This document shows positions 53,391-62,101 of a stretch of DNA of 64,000 bases, one piece after another. This DNA is from Paenibacillus alkalitolerans. Its GTDB lineage: Bacteria; Bacillota; Bacilli; Paenibacillales; YIM-B00363. Position 1 is the first letter of the stretch. The number at the start of each line of letters is the position of its first letter. The stretch covers positions 1 to 64,000 of the forward strand of contig NZ_JAEMXM010000021.1 in the NCBI RefSeq assembly GCF_016482785.1. Direction: 5' to 3'. Below the pieces are notes generated by a model. The model was not told where the DNA came from. It saw only the letters and a list, made by a program, of their open reading frames with translations, and did no database searches. A program made the position numbers and the translations under genes.

Positions 53391-54422
53391 ATGCCTGCGC
53401 TCGTAATTGATGAAAACCGGATCCTCAACGTCATCGACCGGATCGTGGACCGTACTTTCCGGATGGACTTCAGCTGGGACTGGCCCGGCGGCGTCGCATT
53501 CTACGGCGTGTGCGAAGCGTATGCGGCCACCGGAAAAGCGGAATATTTGGACCGTCTGAAAGCTTGGGTAGACGAAAACATGGAGGACGGGCTTCCGAAG
53601 CTGTCGGTAAACGGCGTCTCGATCGGCCACTCCCTCATGACCTTATATGGAGCAACGAAGGATGAGCGTTACATCGAAACCGCTACGGAGATGGCCGAGT
53701 TCTTATTGCATGACGCGGAACGGTTCGGGGACGGTATACTGCAGCATACCGTGAATTCGGAAACGTACAACTTCCCGGAACAAGCTTGGGTGGACACGAT
53801 GTTTATGGCCGGCTACTTTCTGCTTCGGATCGGGAAGCTGTTGGACCGGAGCGACTATTTCGAGGACGGGTTAAAGCAGTATCACGGGCACGAGAATGTG
53901 CTGCAGGACCCGGTAACCAATTTGTACTATCACGGATGGGACAATATAAACCGGAATCACATGTCCGGCATCCACTGGGCGCGCGGTAACGCTTGGGCCG
54001 CCTTGACGATGGCGCGGGCGCTGGAGATCGTGCCGGTCACCCACCCGTCGTTCATGATCATCGAAGGCTCGCTGCGCGACCAGCTAAGTGCGCTCGTCCG
54101 TCTTCAGAACGATTCGGGCTTGTGGCACACGGTGTTGGACGATCCGTCTTCGCCGTTGGAAACGTCCGGTTCCGCTGGCATCGCCACCGCATTGCTTACC
54201 AAAGGGCGTATCTACAACAAGTATACGCAGCGCTCGATTGACGGCATTCTCGCGCGGATTACCGAAGACGGCGCCGTGACCGGCGTGTCGGCGGGCACGG
54301 CCGTCATGAAGGACGCCGAAGGCTACAAGAACGTGCCGGACAAGCGTATCCAAGGCTGGGGACAAGGGTTGACGCTGGCGTTCTTATCGGAAGTACTGAA
54401 GGTGAAACATAATCCGTATTGA
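53391..54422 (+). CDS. yesR: GH105 unsaturated rhamnogalacturonyl hydrolase
   Basis: A 343-residue cytoplasmic (alpha/alpha)6 enzyme. The catalytic Asp135 is in EQAWVDTMFMAGYF; FSWDWPGGVAFYG and the late WGQGLTLAFLSEVL are family features. It hydrates the 4,5-unsaturated galacturonyl end left by rhamnogalacturonan lyases, releasing the open-chain uronate. ATG 53391 follows AAAGGAG. It ends the yes-type operon. Confidence 0.95.
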   Translation: MPALVIDENRILNVIDRIVDRTFRMDFSWDWPGGVAFYGVCEAYAATGKAEYLDRLKAWVDENMEDGLPKLSVNGVSIGHSLMTLYGATKDERYIETATEMAEFLLHDAERFGDGILQHTVNSETYNFPEQAWVDTMFMAGYFLLRIGKLLDRSDYFEDGLKQYHGHENVLQDPVTNLYYHGWDNINRNHMSGIHWARGNAWAALTMARALEIVPVTHPSFMIIEGSLRDQLSALVRLQNDSGLWHTVLDDPSSPLETSGSAGIATALLTKGRIYNKYTQRSIDGILARITEDGAVTGVSAGTAVMKDAEGYKNVPDKRIQGWGQGLTLAFLSEVLKVKHNPY

Positions 54423-54749
54423 TCCATCGAGCGGTGACACGGTGAACTGTGCGCAATAAGCACATTACTGAGGGCATGCCGGCTCAGCTAACAGGAGCTA
54501 CAGATCATTATGGCAATACGATGTCTATGATCGGCTACCGGATTGCCTTAATTTCGTTCAAGTGTATTAGTTCGCGGCGATTATGGCAATCTTGTGTTCA
54601 CAAATTGTCGCCCGAACAACGGTTTATGAACAATGTTTCGCCATAATGAATTCGGACCGAAGGCAAACACTAAAATTTCGGCAGTCCAAGCACCATTTGC
54701 GTACAAACCTTTTCCAAATGCGACTCTATTCAATCTCTGCAACAAAGTC
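54423..54749. other. Gap between GH105 and the protease
   Basis: No gene is seen. ATTATGGCAATACGATG (near 54508) and GATTATGGCAATCTTGTG (near 54579) share an ATTATGGCAAT core, and TTCGCCATAATGAATTC (near 54638) is a partial inverted copy, so this appears to be another short intergenic repeat family. Confidence 0.5.
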
Positions 54750-54780
54750 ACAGGACCACCCTTTGAGCGGGTGGTCCTGT
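54750..54780. terminator. Hairpin between convergent GH105 and protease genes
   Basis: ACAGGACCACCC and GGGTGGTCCTGT form a 12-bp perfect stem with a seven-base loop, nine bases past the protease stop. The U-run is weak in both directions. Confidence 0.75.
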
Positions 54781-54788
54781 AAATATTC

Positions 54789-55763
54789 CTACAAACATGA
54801 TTCTTTGCCCAACAATTCGGCGGCAAACCGCTGATCGAATATTTCCGCCAGCGTCTCCAATACCGTCAAATAAATCAGCCCGTTCCCTACAAGCTTCTGA
54901 GAATACCCTAACGGTACCGTTCGTTTTGTCAATTGGGCGTAAAGCTCGCTTTCCGTCATATTCCGTTCGAAGCTTGTATTGGCAATAACCTTAATGAGAG
55001 CCATCGCTCCGGAAACGTGCGGCGTTGCCATGGAGGTCCCGCTAAAAGCGGCGTATTTCCCGTTCAAGTATGTGGACAAAATATTCTCCCCGGGTCCGAC
55101 CAGATCTATCTCGTTGTTTGAATTCGAAAAGCGCGATGACCGTCTTTCCAGGTCGATTGCGCCTACGCTAATCACTTCGTTATAGGCGCCGGGATAATCG
55201 AATTCGTTCGTCGATTCGTCGCCGTCACCGGCGTTTCCGGCCGCGCAAATGACAAGGATGTCAGAGGCGACGGCTTTCTGAATCGCTTCGTGCAGTTCAG
55301 GAACGTCTGCAGGACCGCCTAGCGACATTGAGATTATATCCGCTTTCTGCTCGATTGCATAGTAAATCCCGTTAATGATCCATTCGTATTCTCCGGAACC
55401 GTTCTTGTCAAGAACTTTAACGATGAGCAGGTTCGCCTCAGGGGCTACCCCCACGACGCCCGAACCGTTCTGCGATGCCGCGATCGTCCCTGCGACATGA
55501 GTGCCGTGGCCATTGTAATCGATGTACATTTCTGGGTTCCCGCAGTCATCGTCCGTGAAATTTTTGCCGCCGACGATCCGGTCTTTGAGATCCGGGTGCG
55601 TGATATCGCAGCCGGTATCCAAGATGGCGACCGTTACACCCTTGCCTTTCGTTTGGCTCCATATTTTCGGGGCTTGAATCATCTCTACCCCATTGGGAAC
55701 TTCATTAACCTCCTCCGCCTGCTCGATAACGCTATACGGGTACACCTTCACTTTGGGCATCAT
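54789..55763 (-). CDS. Intracellular subtilisin-like serine protease
   Basis: A 324-residue S8 protease without a signal peptide. The triad is Asp49 (VAILDTGCDI), His86 (NGHGTHVAGT) and Ser244 (SGTSMATPH), with oxyanion Asn177 (AAGNAGDG). The short N-terminal extension KVKVYPYSVIEQ resembles the LIPY-type propeptide that keeps intracellular subtilisins inactive until cleaved. These enzymes degrade cytoplasmic proteins late in growth. GGGAGG precedes the ATG. Confidence 0.93.
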   Translation of the reverse strand: MMPKVKVYPYSVIEQAEEVNEVPNGVEMIQAPKIWSQTKGKGVTVAILDTGCDITHPDLKDRIVGGKNFTDDDCGNPEMYIDYNGHGTHVAGTIAASQNGSGVVGVAPEANLLIVKVLDKNGSGEYEWIINGIYYAIEQKADIISMSLGGPADVPELHEAIQKAVASDILVICAAGNAGDGDESTNEFDYPGAYNEVISVGAIDLERRSSRFSNSNNEIDLVGPGENILSTYLNGKYAAFSGTSMATPHVSGAMALIKVIANTSFERNMTESELYAQLTKRTVPLGYSQKLVGNGLIYLTVLETLAEIFDQRFAAELLGKESCL

Positions 55764-56157
55764 TTGAACTACCTCCCAAAAAGATATTGGCGCAGCTTAA
55801 GCGGCGTATCATAATTCTACCAGTTTCGGCCAGGCAGCGATACATACAAATTTGCTAATCTTCATCTATTTCCCTTTTCGCTCCATTCTAATGATTCTTC
55901 TTAATTCAGGCATCTTCTTCTCTATCCTGTACTCTTACATTCTCATTCCCTACTCCTTTTAGCGTAATAGCCGTCTTCCCCAAGCCAGCGAATTGTCAAC
56001 TTAACCATATAATGGATGAATCCGGATGTCCAGAACAGCAACTTTTTCCATTCCATCGGACGCGCAGGAGAAAGAATACCGCTCCGGTTGGATCAATAAA
56101 TTCGCCGTCGGAAGAAACTTCTTGCTATTAAGCTGCCTAATTCCTTGAGTGAGCGGA
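55764..56157. other. Gap upstream of the protease gene
   Basis: AT-rich at first, then of average composition. No open frame, RNA gene or repeat was recognised beyond the promoter expected for the protease. Confidence 0.5.
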
Positions 56158-56191
56158 GAGAAACCCAGACCTATTCAGGCCTGGGTTTCTC
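56158..56191. terminator. Isolated hairpin GAGAAACCCAG/CTGGGTTTCTC
   Basis: An 11-bp outer stem with a partly paired interior (ACCT/AGGC). It stands about 280-400 bases from the nearest genes, next to the GCGGTA repeat family. It resembles the CCCAGAC/GTCTGGG terminator at 58263. Confidence 0.6.
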
Positions 56192-56272
56192 TATATCATC
56201 CATTCGCAAGATCAGGGCTCATGAATAAAGGATATGGCATCTTGCAGGTGTTCGGGGCGAACGAGCGATGGA

Positions 56273-56462
56273 GCAGTGGAGCGGTATTTTTTACCGCTGT
56301 ATACAAGAATCCGCAATCGGCGGCACTCCAGCGGCAACTTTTACCTCTACAATGTACCTAACCACCTTATTCCTTCGAAGTTCTGAAATGCAGCGGTATC
56401 TTCTACCGCTGCACGCATCGAATCAGCAATCGTTGTTCTGCAGCGGCAATTATTGCCGCTAA
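56273..56462. repeat. Four GCAGCGGTA/TACCGCTGC palindromic repeats
   Basis: Units at 56273-56300 (GAGCGGTATTTTTTACCGCT core), 56328-56352 (degenerate), 56388-56413 (GCAGCGGTATCTTCTACCGC...) and 56439-56462 (GCAGCGGCAATTATTGCCGC...). Compensating changes (GGTA/TACC versus GGCA/TGCC) keep the hairpin, so the RNA or cruciform fold seems to matter. They lie downstream of the AgcS gene. Confidence 0.8.
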
Positions 56463-56475
56463 TGGCGACAACATT

Positions 56476-57960
56476 TTATACCGAGAACGTTTTATCTTGA
56501 TTCCGTTGAGGATCGACAGGTAGTTCCGGCTGATATTCTTTCGACCAGAATTCAGCGTCCGGTATGCCGGCCTGCACCGGGTCGAATACAGGGTCTATTC
56601 CCTCTTTACGCTGTCTTTCATAATCCTTCAATATTTTTAATGCAGGCTTTGTCAGAAGGAGGATCGCGATGATGTTCAGCCACGCCATGCTGCCTACGCC
56701 GATATCGCCCAAGCCCCAAGCGAGATCGGCTGTTTTCACGGAGCCGTAAAAGACGATCCCCAGCACCGCAATTTTCAACAGGTACTCGGACCAGATACGT
56801 CTCTTCTTGCGATTGAGATACGCGAGATTTGTCTCGGCCTGATAGTAATATGCCATAATAGTCGTAAAGGCAAAGAACAGCAGCGCAACGGCTACAAACG
56901 CCGGTCCGAAACCGGGGAACAGCGTTTCAACCGCCTTCTGCGTATACTCCGGACCCGCTTTGACGTCTCCCAGATTGTTGACGATCGGAGCCGCCCCTTC
57001 CGGCGTTACATTGTACATGCCGGTAATAAGAATCATAAATGCGGTCGCCGAACAAACGAACAATGTGTCGATATAAACCGAGAAGGCCTGTACGAGTCCC
57101 TGCTTCGCAGGATGCGATACCTCGGCGGCCGCGGCGGCATGCGGCGCCGTGCCTTGGCCGGCCTCGTTCGAGTAAATGCCGCGTTTGACCCCCCAGCTGA
57201 TCGCCGCTCCGAGGATGCCTCCGAAGGCTGCATCCGCACCGAACGCGCTTCTGAAGATAAGAGCGATCATGGCCGGCAGTTCCGAAATATTCACCAAGAT
57301 AATCAGGATCGCAATCAAAATATACCCTACGGCCATAAACGGCACCGCGAACTGAGCGACTTTCGCGATGCGTTTCACGCCGCCGAAAATAATGGCAGCG
57401 AGAATGACGACGAGCCCGATGCCGGTAATCGCGGGATTGATACCGAACGCGTTCTGCATTCCCGCGCCGATGCTGTTCGCCTGCACGCCAGGCAGAAGTA
57501 CACCCATCGCTATGACCGTAACGAACGCAAATAACACGGCGTACCACTTGAGTCTAAGACCTTTCTCGATATAATAGGCTGGCCCTCCGCGGTACTGTCC
57601 GTCTTGTTTGATTTTATATACTTGCCCAAGAGCGGCTTCAACGAACGCGGAGCCGGCGCCCAAGAAGGCGATCAGCCACATCCAGAAAACCGCCCCCGGT
57701 CCTCCCATCGCGATCGCGGTCGCCACCCCCGCGATATTGCCCGTGCCCACCCGGCCCGCGAGCGCTATCGATAACGCTTGGAAAGAGGAGACCCCGGCGT
57801 CGGAGCTCCTGCCTTGGAACATCAACGCCATCATATGCTTGATGTACCTCACCTGCAGGAACCGGGTCGCAATCGTAAAGAACAATCCGGCCCCTAAACA
57901 AAGATAGATTAATGCTTGACTCCAAATGATCCCGTTTAACCAATTCACAAATGCCTCCAT
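56476..57960 (-). CDS. Sodium:alanine/glycine symporter (AgcS family)
   Basis: A 494-residue transporter with about ten to eleven membrane segments. Family signatures are ALAGRVGTGNIAGVATAIAM, GAGSAFVEAALGQVYK and SNEAGQGTAPHAAAAAEV. It takes up alanine or glycine with sodium. ATG 57960 follows GGGAGG; an ATG at 58008 has no ribosome site. A cre site lies upstream. The C-terminal tail (EYQPELPVDPQRNQ) is hydrophilic. Confidence 0.94.
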   Translation of the reverse strand: MEAFVNWLNGIIWSQALIYLCLGAGLFFTIATRFLQVRYIKHMMALMFQGRSSDAGVSSFQALSIALAGRVGTGNIAGVATAIAMGGPGAVFWMWLIAFLGAGSAFVEAALGQVYKIKQDGQYRGGPAYYIEKGLRLKWYAVLFAFVTVIAMGVLLPGVQANSIGAGMQNAFGINPAITGIGLVVILAAIIFGGVKRIAKVAQFAVPFMAVGYILIAILIILVNISELPAMIALIFRSAFGADAAFGGILGAAISWGVKRGIYSNEAGQGTAPHAAAAAEVSHPAKQGLVQAFSVYIDTLFVCSATAFMILITGMYNVTPEGAAPIVNNLGDVKAGPEYTQKAVETLFPGFGPAFVAVALLFFAFTTIMAYYYQAETNLAYLNRKKRRIWSEYLLKIAVLGIVFYGSVKTADLAWGLGDIGVGSMAWLNIIAILLLTKPALKILKDYERQRKEGIDPVFDPVQAGIPDAEFWSKEYQPELPVDPQRNQDKTFSV

Positions 57961-58209
57961 TATATACCTCCCATTAAATGTAAAATAACATTCCGTGATC
58001 CAAATCACATAACTACAATATATTATATATTAAGATCAACTTCTATAATATATTGCAAATGAAGCGAATTATGTCAATCAAAAAGTAATGTTGATGTTAT
58101 ATATATGTAAATTTAAATCACGTTGTAATTCCATAAGTTAGATCTAAAGCGGCAAGCTGGCGACGGAATACCTATATCCTTTCACATTGTAACAAGATAA
58201 AACGGAAAT

Positions 58210-58223
58210 TGAAAGCGTTATCA
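58210..58223. promoter_or_regulatory. CcpA cre site
   Basis: TGAAAGCGTTATCA matches the consensus TGWAANCGNTNWCA at every position. It is 250 bases upstream of the AgcS start codon and beyond the terminator of the 58.3-62 kb operon, so control of AgcS is more likely. Confidence 0.7.
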
Positions 58224-58262
58224 TTAGCCGATATGTGCCATGTTGACGATTTTCCTTAACGG

Positions 58263-58295
58263 AAATAACCCAGACTACGGTGGTCTGGGTTATTT
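58263..58295 (-). terminator. Terminator of the third importer operon
   Basis: AAATAACCCAGAC and its exact complement form a 13-bp stem around TACGGTG, 45 bases after the last permease stop. On the minus strand the stem ends in TTATTT. Confidence 0.8.
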
Positions 58296-58339
58296 CATTT
58301 ACTTTAAATTTTCTTAGCGAAACGCGATTTCAGCAGGTG

Positions 58340-59218
58340 TCACCCCTTTAACGCTCCGATCATTACACCTTTAACAAAATATTTCTGCACGAACGGATAG
58401 ACACAAAGAATCGGAACCGAAGCCACCATGATCGTCGCGTATTTAATCGTCTCCCCGATTTGGTGGCGGTCGGCGGCGGCGGCACCCTCGGCCATGCTGT
58501 CCGTCGAATTGGCGATCAAAATTTCCCGAAGCGTCAGCTGAAGCGGGAATAAATCGCGGTCCTTAATAAAGATCGAAGCATAGAACCAGCCGTTCCATTT
58601 CTCCACCGCATAATACAAAATCATGACCGCGATCACAGGCATCGACAGCGGCAAAATAATGCGGAACAAAATAGTGAAATGATTGGCGCCGTCCATCTTC
58701 GCCGATTCTTCCAGACTGTCAGGCACCGCCATAAACGCCGTCCGCATAATAATCAGATTGAACGTGTTAATGGCAAACGGAATGATCGTCGCGAGCAAGT
58801 TATCGATGAGGCCGACACCTTTGACGACCAGATAGAACGGAATGAGGCCGCCGTGGAAAAACATCGTAAACACGATAAAGAAAATAAACAGCTTATTCCA
58901 CATGACCTGTTTCCGGGAAAGGACATAGGCTCCTAGAGATGTCATGAACAGATTGATCGTAACGCCGACAACCAGAATGAACAGAGTGTTGCGGTACCCG
59001 GTCAGGATGCCCGGATTTTTAAAGACGCTCTTGTAGGCCTCGAGACTGAATCCAAGCGGTCTGAGCAGCGCTCCTTTATGGGCGATGAGCTGGCCCGGTT
59101 CGCTAAACGATGCGAATGTCACATAAAGCAGCGGGTATAACGTAACGATCATTAAGGCTGTGAGAACCGTATAGATCAGAACGTCAAACAATCTGTCGCC
59201 GAAACCGGTATGGTTCAT
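58340..59218 (-). CDS. CUT1 ABC transporter permease (LplC/YtcP type)
   Basis: A 292-residue permease with six membrane segments. The EAA loop is EESAKMDGANHFTILFRIIL and the end FVQKYFVKGVMIGALKG is typical. It resembles the 9273-10154 permease, so the two systems are related. ATG 59218 is chosen for AAGGAGGAG seven bases upstream. Last gene of the third importer. Confidence 0.93.
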   Translation of the reverse strand: MNHTGFGDRLFDVLIYTVLTALMIVTLYPLLYVTFASFSEPGQLIAHKGALLRPLGFSLEAYKSVFKNPGILTGYRNTLFILVVGVTINLFMTSLGAYVLSRKQVMWNKLFIFFIVFTMFFHGGLIPFYLVVKGVGLIDNLLATIIPFAINTFNLIIMRTAFMAVPDSLEESAKMDGANHFTILFRIILPLSMPVIAVMILYYAVEKWNGWFYASIFIKDRDLFPLQLTLREILIANSTDSMAEGAAAADRHQIGETIKYATIMVASVPILCVYPFVQKYFVKGVMIGALKG

Positions 59219-59248
59219 CTTAGCTCCTCCTTGCTTCGGTGCTACCTG

Positions 59249-59271
59249 CGCGGACAACCTTCGGTTGCCTC
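59249..59271 (-). repeat. Copy of the 46-bp repeat core between permease genes
   Basis: On the minus strand GAGGCAACCGAAGGTTGTCC...: 23 bases identical to the core of the tandem repeat at 39771-39862. It immediately follows the stop of the upstream permease and is 30 bases before the next start, so in both places it lies in a short leader near a ribosome site. Confidence 0.8.
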
Positions 59272-59272
59272 T

Positions 59273-60238
59273 TTACCATAAACTGCTCTCGTTCACCTTA
59301 CGGCTGATATAGTTCGCGGAAATGAGCAGAATGAGGTTAATCACGGAGTTAAACAGACCAACCGCCGAGCTGAAGCTCCAGCCGAACTCCAACAAGCCGA
59401 CCCGGTAAACGAAAGAGGAAATGACATCCGCCGTTTCATACGTCACCGGATTGTAGAGCAGGATGATTTTCTCAAAACCCACATTCAACAGATTGCCCAT
59501 ACGCAATATAAACAAGATCGTAATGACCGGCATAATTCCAGGCAGGGTAATGTAAAGCATTTGCTTGATCCGCCCTGCTCCGTCCATGCGAGCCGCTTCG
59601 TACTGCTCTTGATCGATGCTCATAAGCGCCGCAATGTATATAATCGATTCCCAACCGATCTTCTGCCAAATTTCAGATAAAATGTAGATCGGCCTGAACA
59701 GCCCCGGTTTCTGAAGCATGGCCTGTCCGTCGTAACCGAATTGCGTCAGCAACGTATTAATCAGACCGTCACTGTTCGTAAAGTCCGTAATCATGCCGCA
59801 GATGACGACAAGGGAAATAAAATACGGCATATAAGTAATTGTCTGTACGACGCGTTTAAACAACTGGTGCCTTACTTCGTTGATAAGCAGGGCCAGCAAT
59901 ATGGGCGCCGGAAATTCAAAAAGCAGAGAATAGATGCTTATCAGCAGCGTGTTCTTCAAAATGCGCCAAAAGTAAAAGCTGCCGAAAAAATCTTGGAAAT
60001 GCTTGAACCCGACCCAGTCGCTGCCGAGCACCCCTTTCATTGGGGTATAGTCCTTGAAGGCGATGATCGCCCCGTACATAGGTGCGTAATGAAAGATGAC
60101 ATAATACGCAATAACGGGAATCATCATGAGGTATAAATATTTATTCAATATAAAATCCCGGATGAACCGTCTCTTGAAGCTGGGCGTATTTAGTACAACC
60201 GTTCCGGCAGCTTTCGCTGCCGGCGCTGATTTTTCCAT
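59273..60238 (-). CDS. CUT1 ABC transporter permease (LplB/YteP type)
   Basis: A 321-residue permease with six membrane segments, the first at about 30-52 (YLYLMMIPVIAYYVIFHYAP). The EAA loop is YEAARMDGAGRIKQMLYITL. The N-terminus (EKSAPAAKAAGTVVLNTPSF) is a hydrophilic extension. Partner of the 58340-59218 protein. Confidence 0.93.
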   Translation of the reverse strand: MEKSAPAAKAAGTVVLNTPSFKRRFIRDFILNKYLYLMMIPVIAYYVIFHYAPMYGAIIAFKDYTPMKGVLGSDWVGFKHFQDFFGSFYFWRILKNTLLISIYSLLFEFPAPILLALLINEVRHQLFKRVVQTITYMPYFISLVVICGMITDFTNSDGLINTLLTQFGYDGQAMLQKPGLFRPIYILSEIWQKIGWESIIYIAALMSIDQEQYEAARMDGAGRIKQMLYITLPGIMPVITILFILRMGNLLNVGFEKIILLYNPVTYETADVISSFVYRVGLLEFGWSFSSAVGLFNSVINLILLISANYISRKVNESSLW

Positions 60239-60256
60239 TCGCCGCTCTCCTTCCCG

Positions 60257-61927
60257 TTAACGGCTGTTGTACCGGTCCAATGCCGCCTTCTGAATTTCAA
60301 TCGCGCGGTCCAGCTTCAACGATTTCATCTTAGCGACATAGCCTTCGAAGCTGTCGACCGGATCGGTACCAAGAATGATCTTTAATGTCATTTCATCCAC
60401 CAGCGTATTAATGTCGGTCATAATTTTCGCATATTCGGAGCTTTCTTCCGGCGTCGGCGTGATCGGCGGCAGCTGGTGTTTATCGATATCGGTCTTCTGC
60501 CAGATTTGCACCGCTTCCCGCTGCGTATCCAAAGCCAAATATTGCTCGAGATACCTCTTGTCCTGAACGAACGGTCCGTTATAATTGCCCCGGATGTACA
60601 ATGACATGGATTGGGCCGGAGCCAGCTTATCCGGGTTTTTCATGATGAGATCGGTATATTTCGGGTAACCGTCCACCATATTGTAGCTGACGCCTTCAGT
60701 GCCGAAATTAAAGAACATACGGCCTTCTTCGCTGTAGCCGTAGTCCAGCAGCTTGGCGGCGAGCTCGGGGTCTTTCGACATGGTCGTGATGGCGACCATT
60801 CCGCCGGTTGAGAAAGGAAACTCCTTCTGGCCGAATTTCGAGACGTCGCCTTTGTTCAGCACCGGGTATGGAGCGGCCACGAGGACAGCATCCGGATCAT
60901 GCTCCGACACCATCGGCTGCCATTTGCCGATGCCTCCCCCCGCATTGCCTACCGTAGCGCCGGTTGCACCGGTGGCCATGTTCGCATCCATCGCTTTGCT
61001 GTCCAGCGTTGCGATGTTCTTATCGATTAAGCCTTTGGCGTACCAGTCGCGGAACAAGGCCAGAAATTGCTTGTACCCTTCCTCAGCCGGGCCGAATTTG
61101 ATCTCGCCGTTCTCGAGATAGAACGTTCGGGCAACGCCGTACGCGCCGGAGAACGCCCCGCTGTTGAAATCGTTCAATATTCTCGGCTTGCTGTTGACCG
61201 CAAACGGGGCTGCAGCGCCTTTCTTCTCCTTAAAGGCGGTCAGCATCGCCGTCCAATCGTCAATCGTTTCCGGGATCGGAAGACCTAGCTCGTCCAGCCA
61301 GTCCTTTCGGACGATCGGGCCTTGGTATACGCGCAAAGAGTCGTCCCCCCGAATAAACGGGAAGGAGTAATAGCTGCCGCTGTCCGTCTTCACCATTTTG
61401 TCGATTTCCGGATGCTCCTGCAGATACTTCTTCAGATTGGGCGCGTGCTTATCGATGAGATCGTTCAACTTCAAAATATAACCGTCACTAATCGCTTTCT
61501 CCGGCCCGCCCGGGAAACTGAGGAAATTGTATTCGATCATATCCGGAAGGTCGCCGGAAGCGAGCATGACGTTAAGCGTTTCTTTCCCCTGGTTCGTCGG
61601 CGGCGCCGTAAACTCCAGCTGTACGCCTGTTTTCTTTTGCCATTCCTGGAAGAAAGGCACGTCGTCATGAGAAGATTTGACGCCGGTCAGGTTGCCCGGC
61701 AGTTCACCCCAATACTTCAATTTCTTGTCGGTTTTAATCGGATAAACCGTTTCGCCGCTTTCCGATCCTGTTTCATCCGCGCCATTGTCTGCATTTGACT
61801 GCGCAGGCGGTTCATTTTCAGCGGTATTGTCCGTTGGCGTTTCGGAAGAACAGGCCATAACCAGTGAACTCATCAATAGAATGACTAGCATGATGCAAGA
61901 CCAATACTTCCTCTTTAAGCGTTCCAC
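60257..61927 (-). CDS. Extracellular solute-binding lipoprotein of the third importer
   Basis: A 556-residue lipoprotein with lipobox LVMAC and an acidic linker (NADNGADETGSESGE). The mature fold is LplA-type (LEFTAPPTNQGKETLNVMLA, PFIRGDDSLRVYQGPIVRKD). GTG 61927 follows AAAGGAGG by eight bases. A direct-repeat operator lies 140-170 bases upstream. It is longer than usual for the class; the substrate is unknown, probably an oligosaccharide. Confidence 0.92.
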   Translation of the reverse strand: MERLKRKYWSCIMLVILLMSSLVMACSSETPTDNTAENEPPAQSNADNGADETGSESGETVYPIKTDKKLKYWGELPGNLTGVKSSHDDVPFFQEWQKKTGVQLEFTAPPTNQGKETLNVMLASGDLPDMIEYNFLSFPGGPEKAISDGYILKLNDLIDKHAPNLKKYLQEHPEIDKMVKTDSGSYYSFPFIRGDDSLRVYQGPIVRKDWLDELGLPIPETIDDWTAMLTAFKEKKGAAAPFAVNSKPRILNDFNSGAFSGAYGVARTFYLENGEIKFGPAEEGYKQFLALFRDWYAKGLIDKNIATLDSKAMDANMATGATGATVGNAGGGIGKWQPMVSEHDPDAVLVAAPYPVLNKGDVSKFGQKEFPFSTGGMVAITTMSKDPELAAKLLDYGYSEEGRMFFNFGTEGVSYNMVDGYPKYTDLIMKNPDKLAPAQSMSLYIRGNYNGPFVQDKRYLEQYLALDTQREAVQIWQKTDIDKHQLPPITPTPEESSEYAKIMTDINTLVDEMTLKIILGTDPVDSFEGYVAKMKSLKLDRAIEIQKAALDRYNSR

Positions 61928-62064
61928 AATAATTGCCTCCTTTATTGTTCCGTCAAAGCCGGCATCGTATGATGATTTGCCGCTTGCCCACACTTTATGG
62001 CAACGCTTACAAAATATCGATCCGCAAAACCTCCATTTCGATCGCGAATTTCGAAATCCGGATA

Positions 62065-62097
62065 TTGAAAATATCCAAATCAATCTTGAAAATATCC
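62065..62097 (-). promoter_or_regulatory. Direct-repeat operator for the adjacent AraC sensor
   Basis: GGATATTTTCAA occurs twice on the minus strand (62097-62086 and 62076-62065), exactly 21 bases apart, two turns of the helix. This is the classic spacing for AraC-type activators. It lies between the AraC sensor gene and the lipoprotein gene it should control. Confidence 0.75.
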
Positions 62098-62101
62098 ACG
62101 G

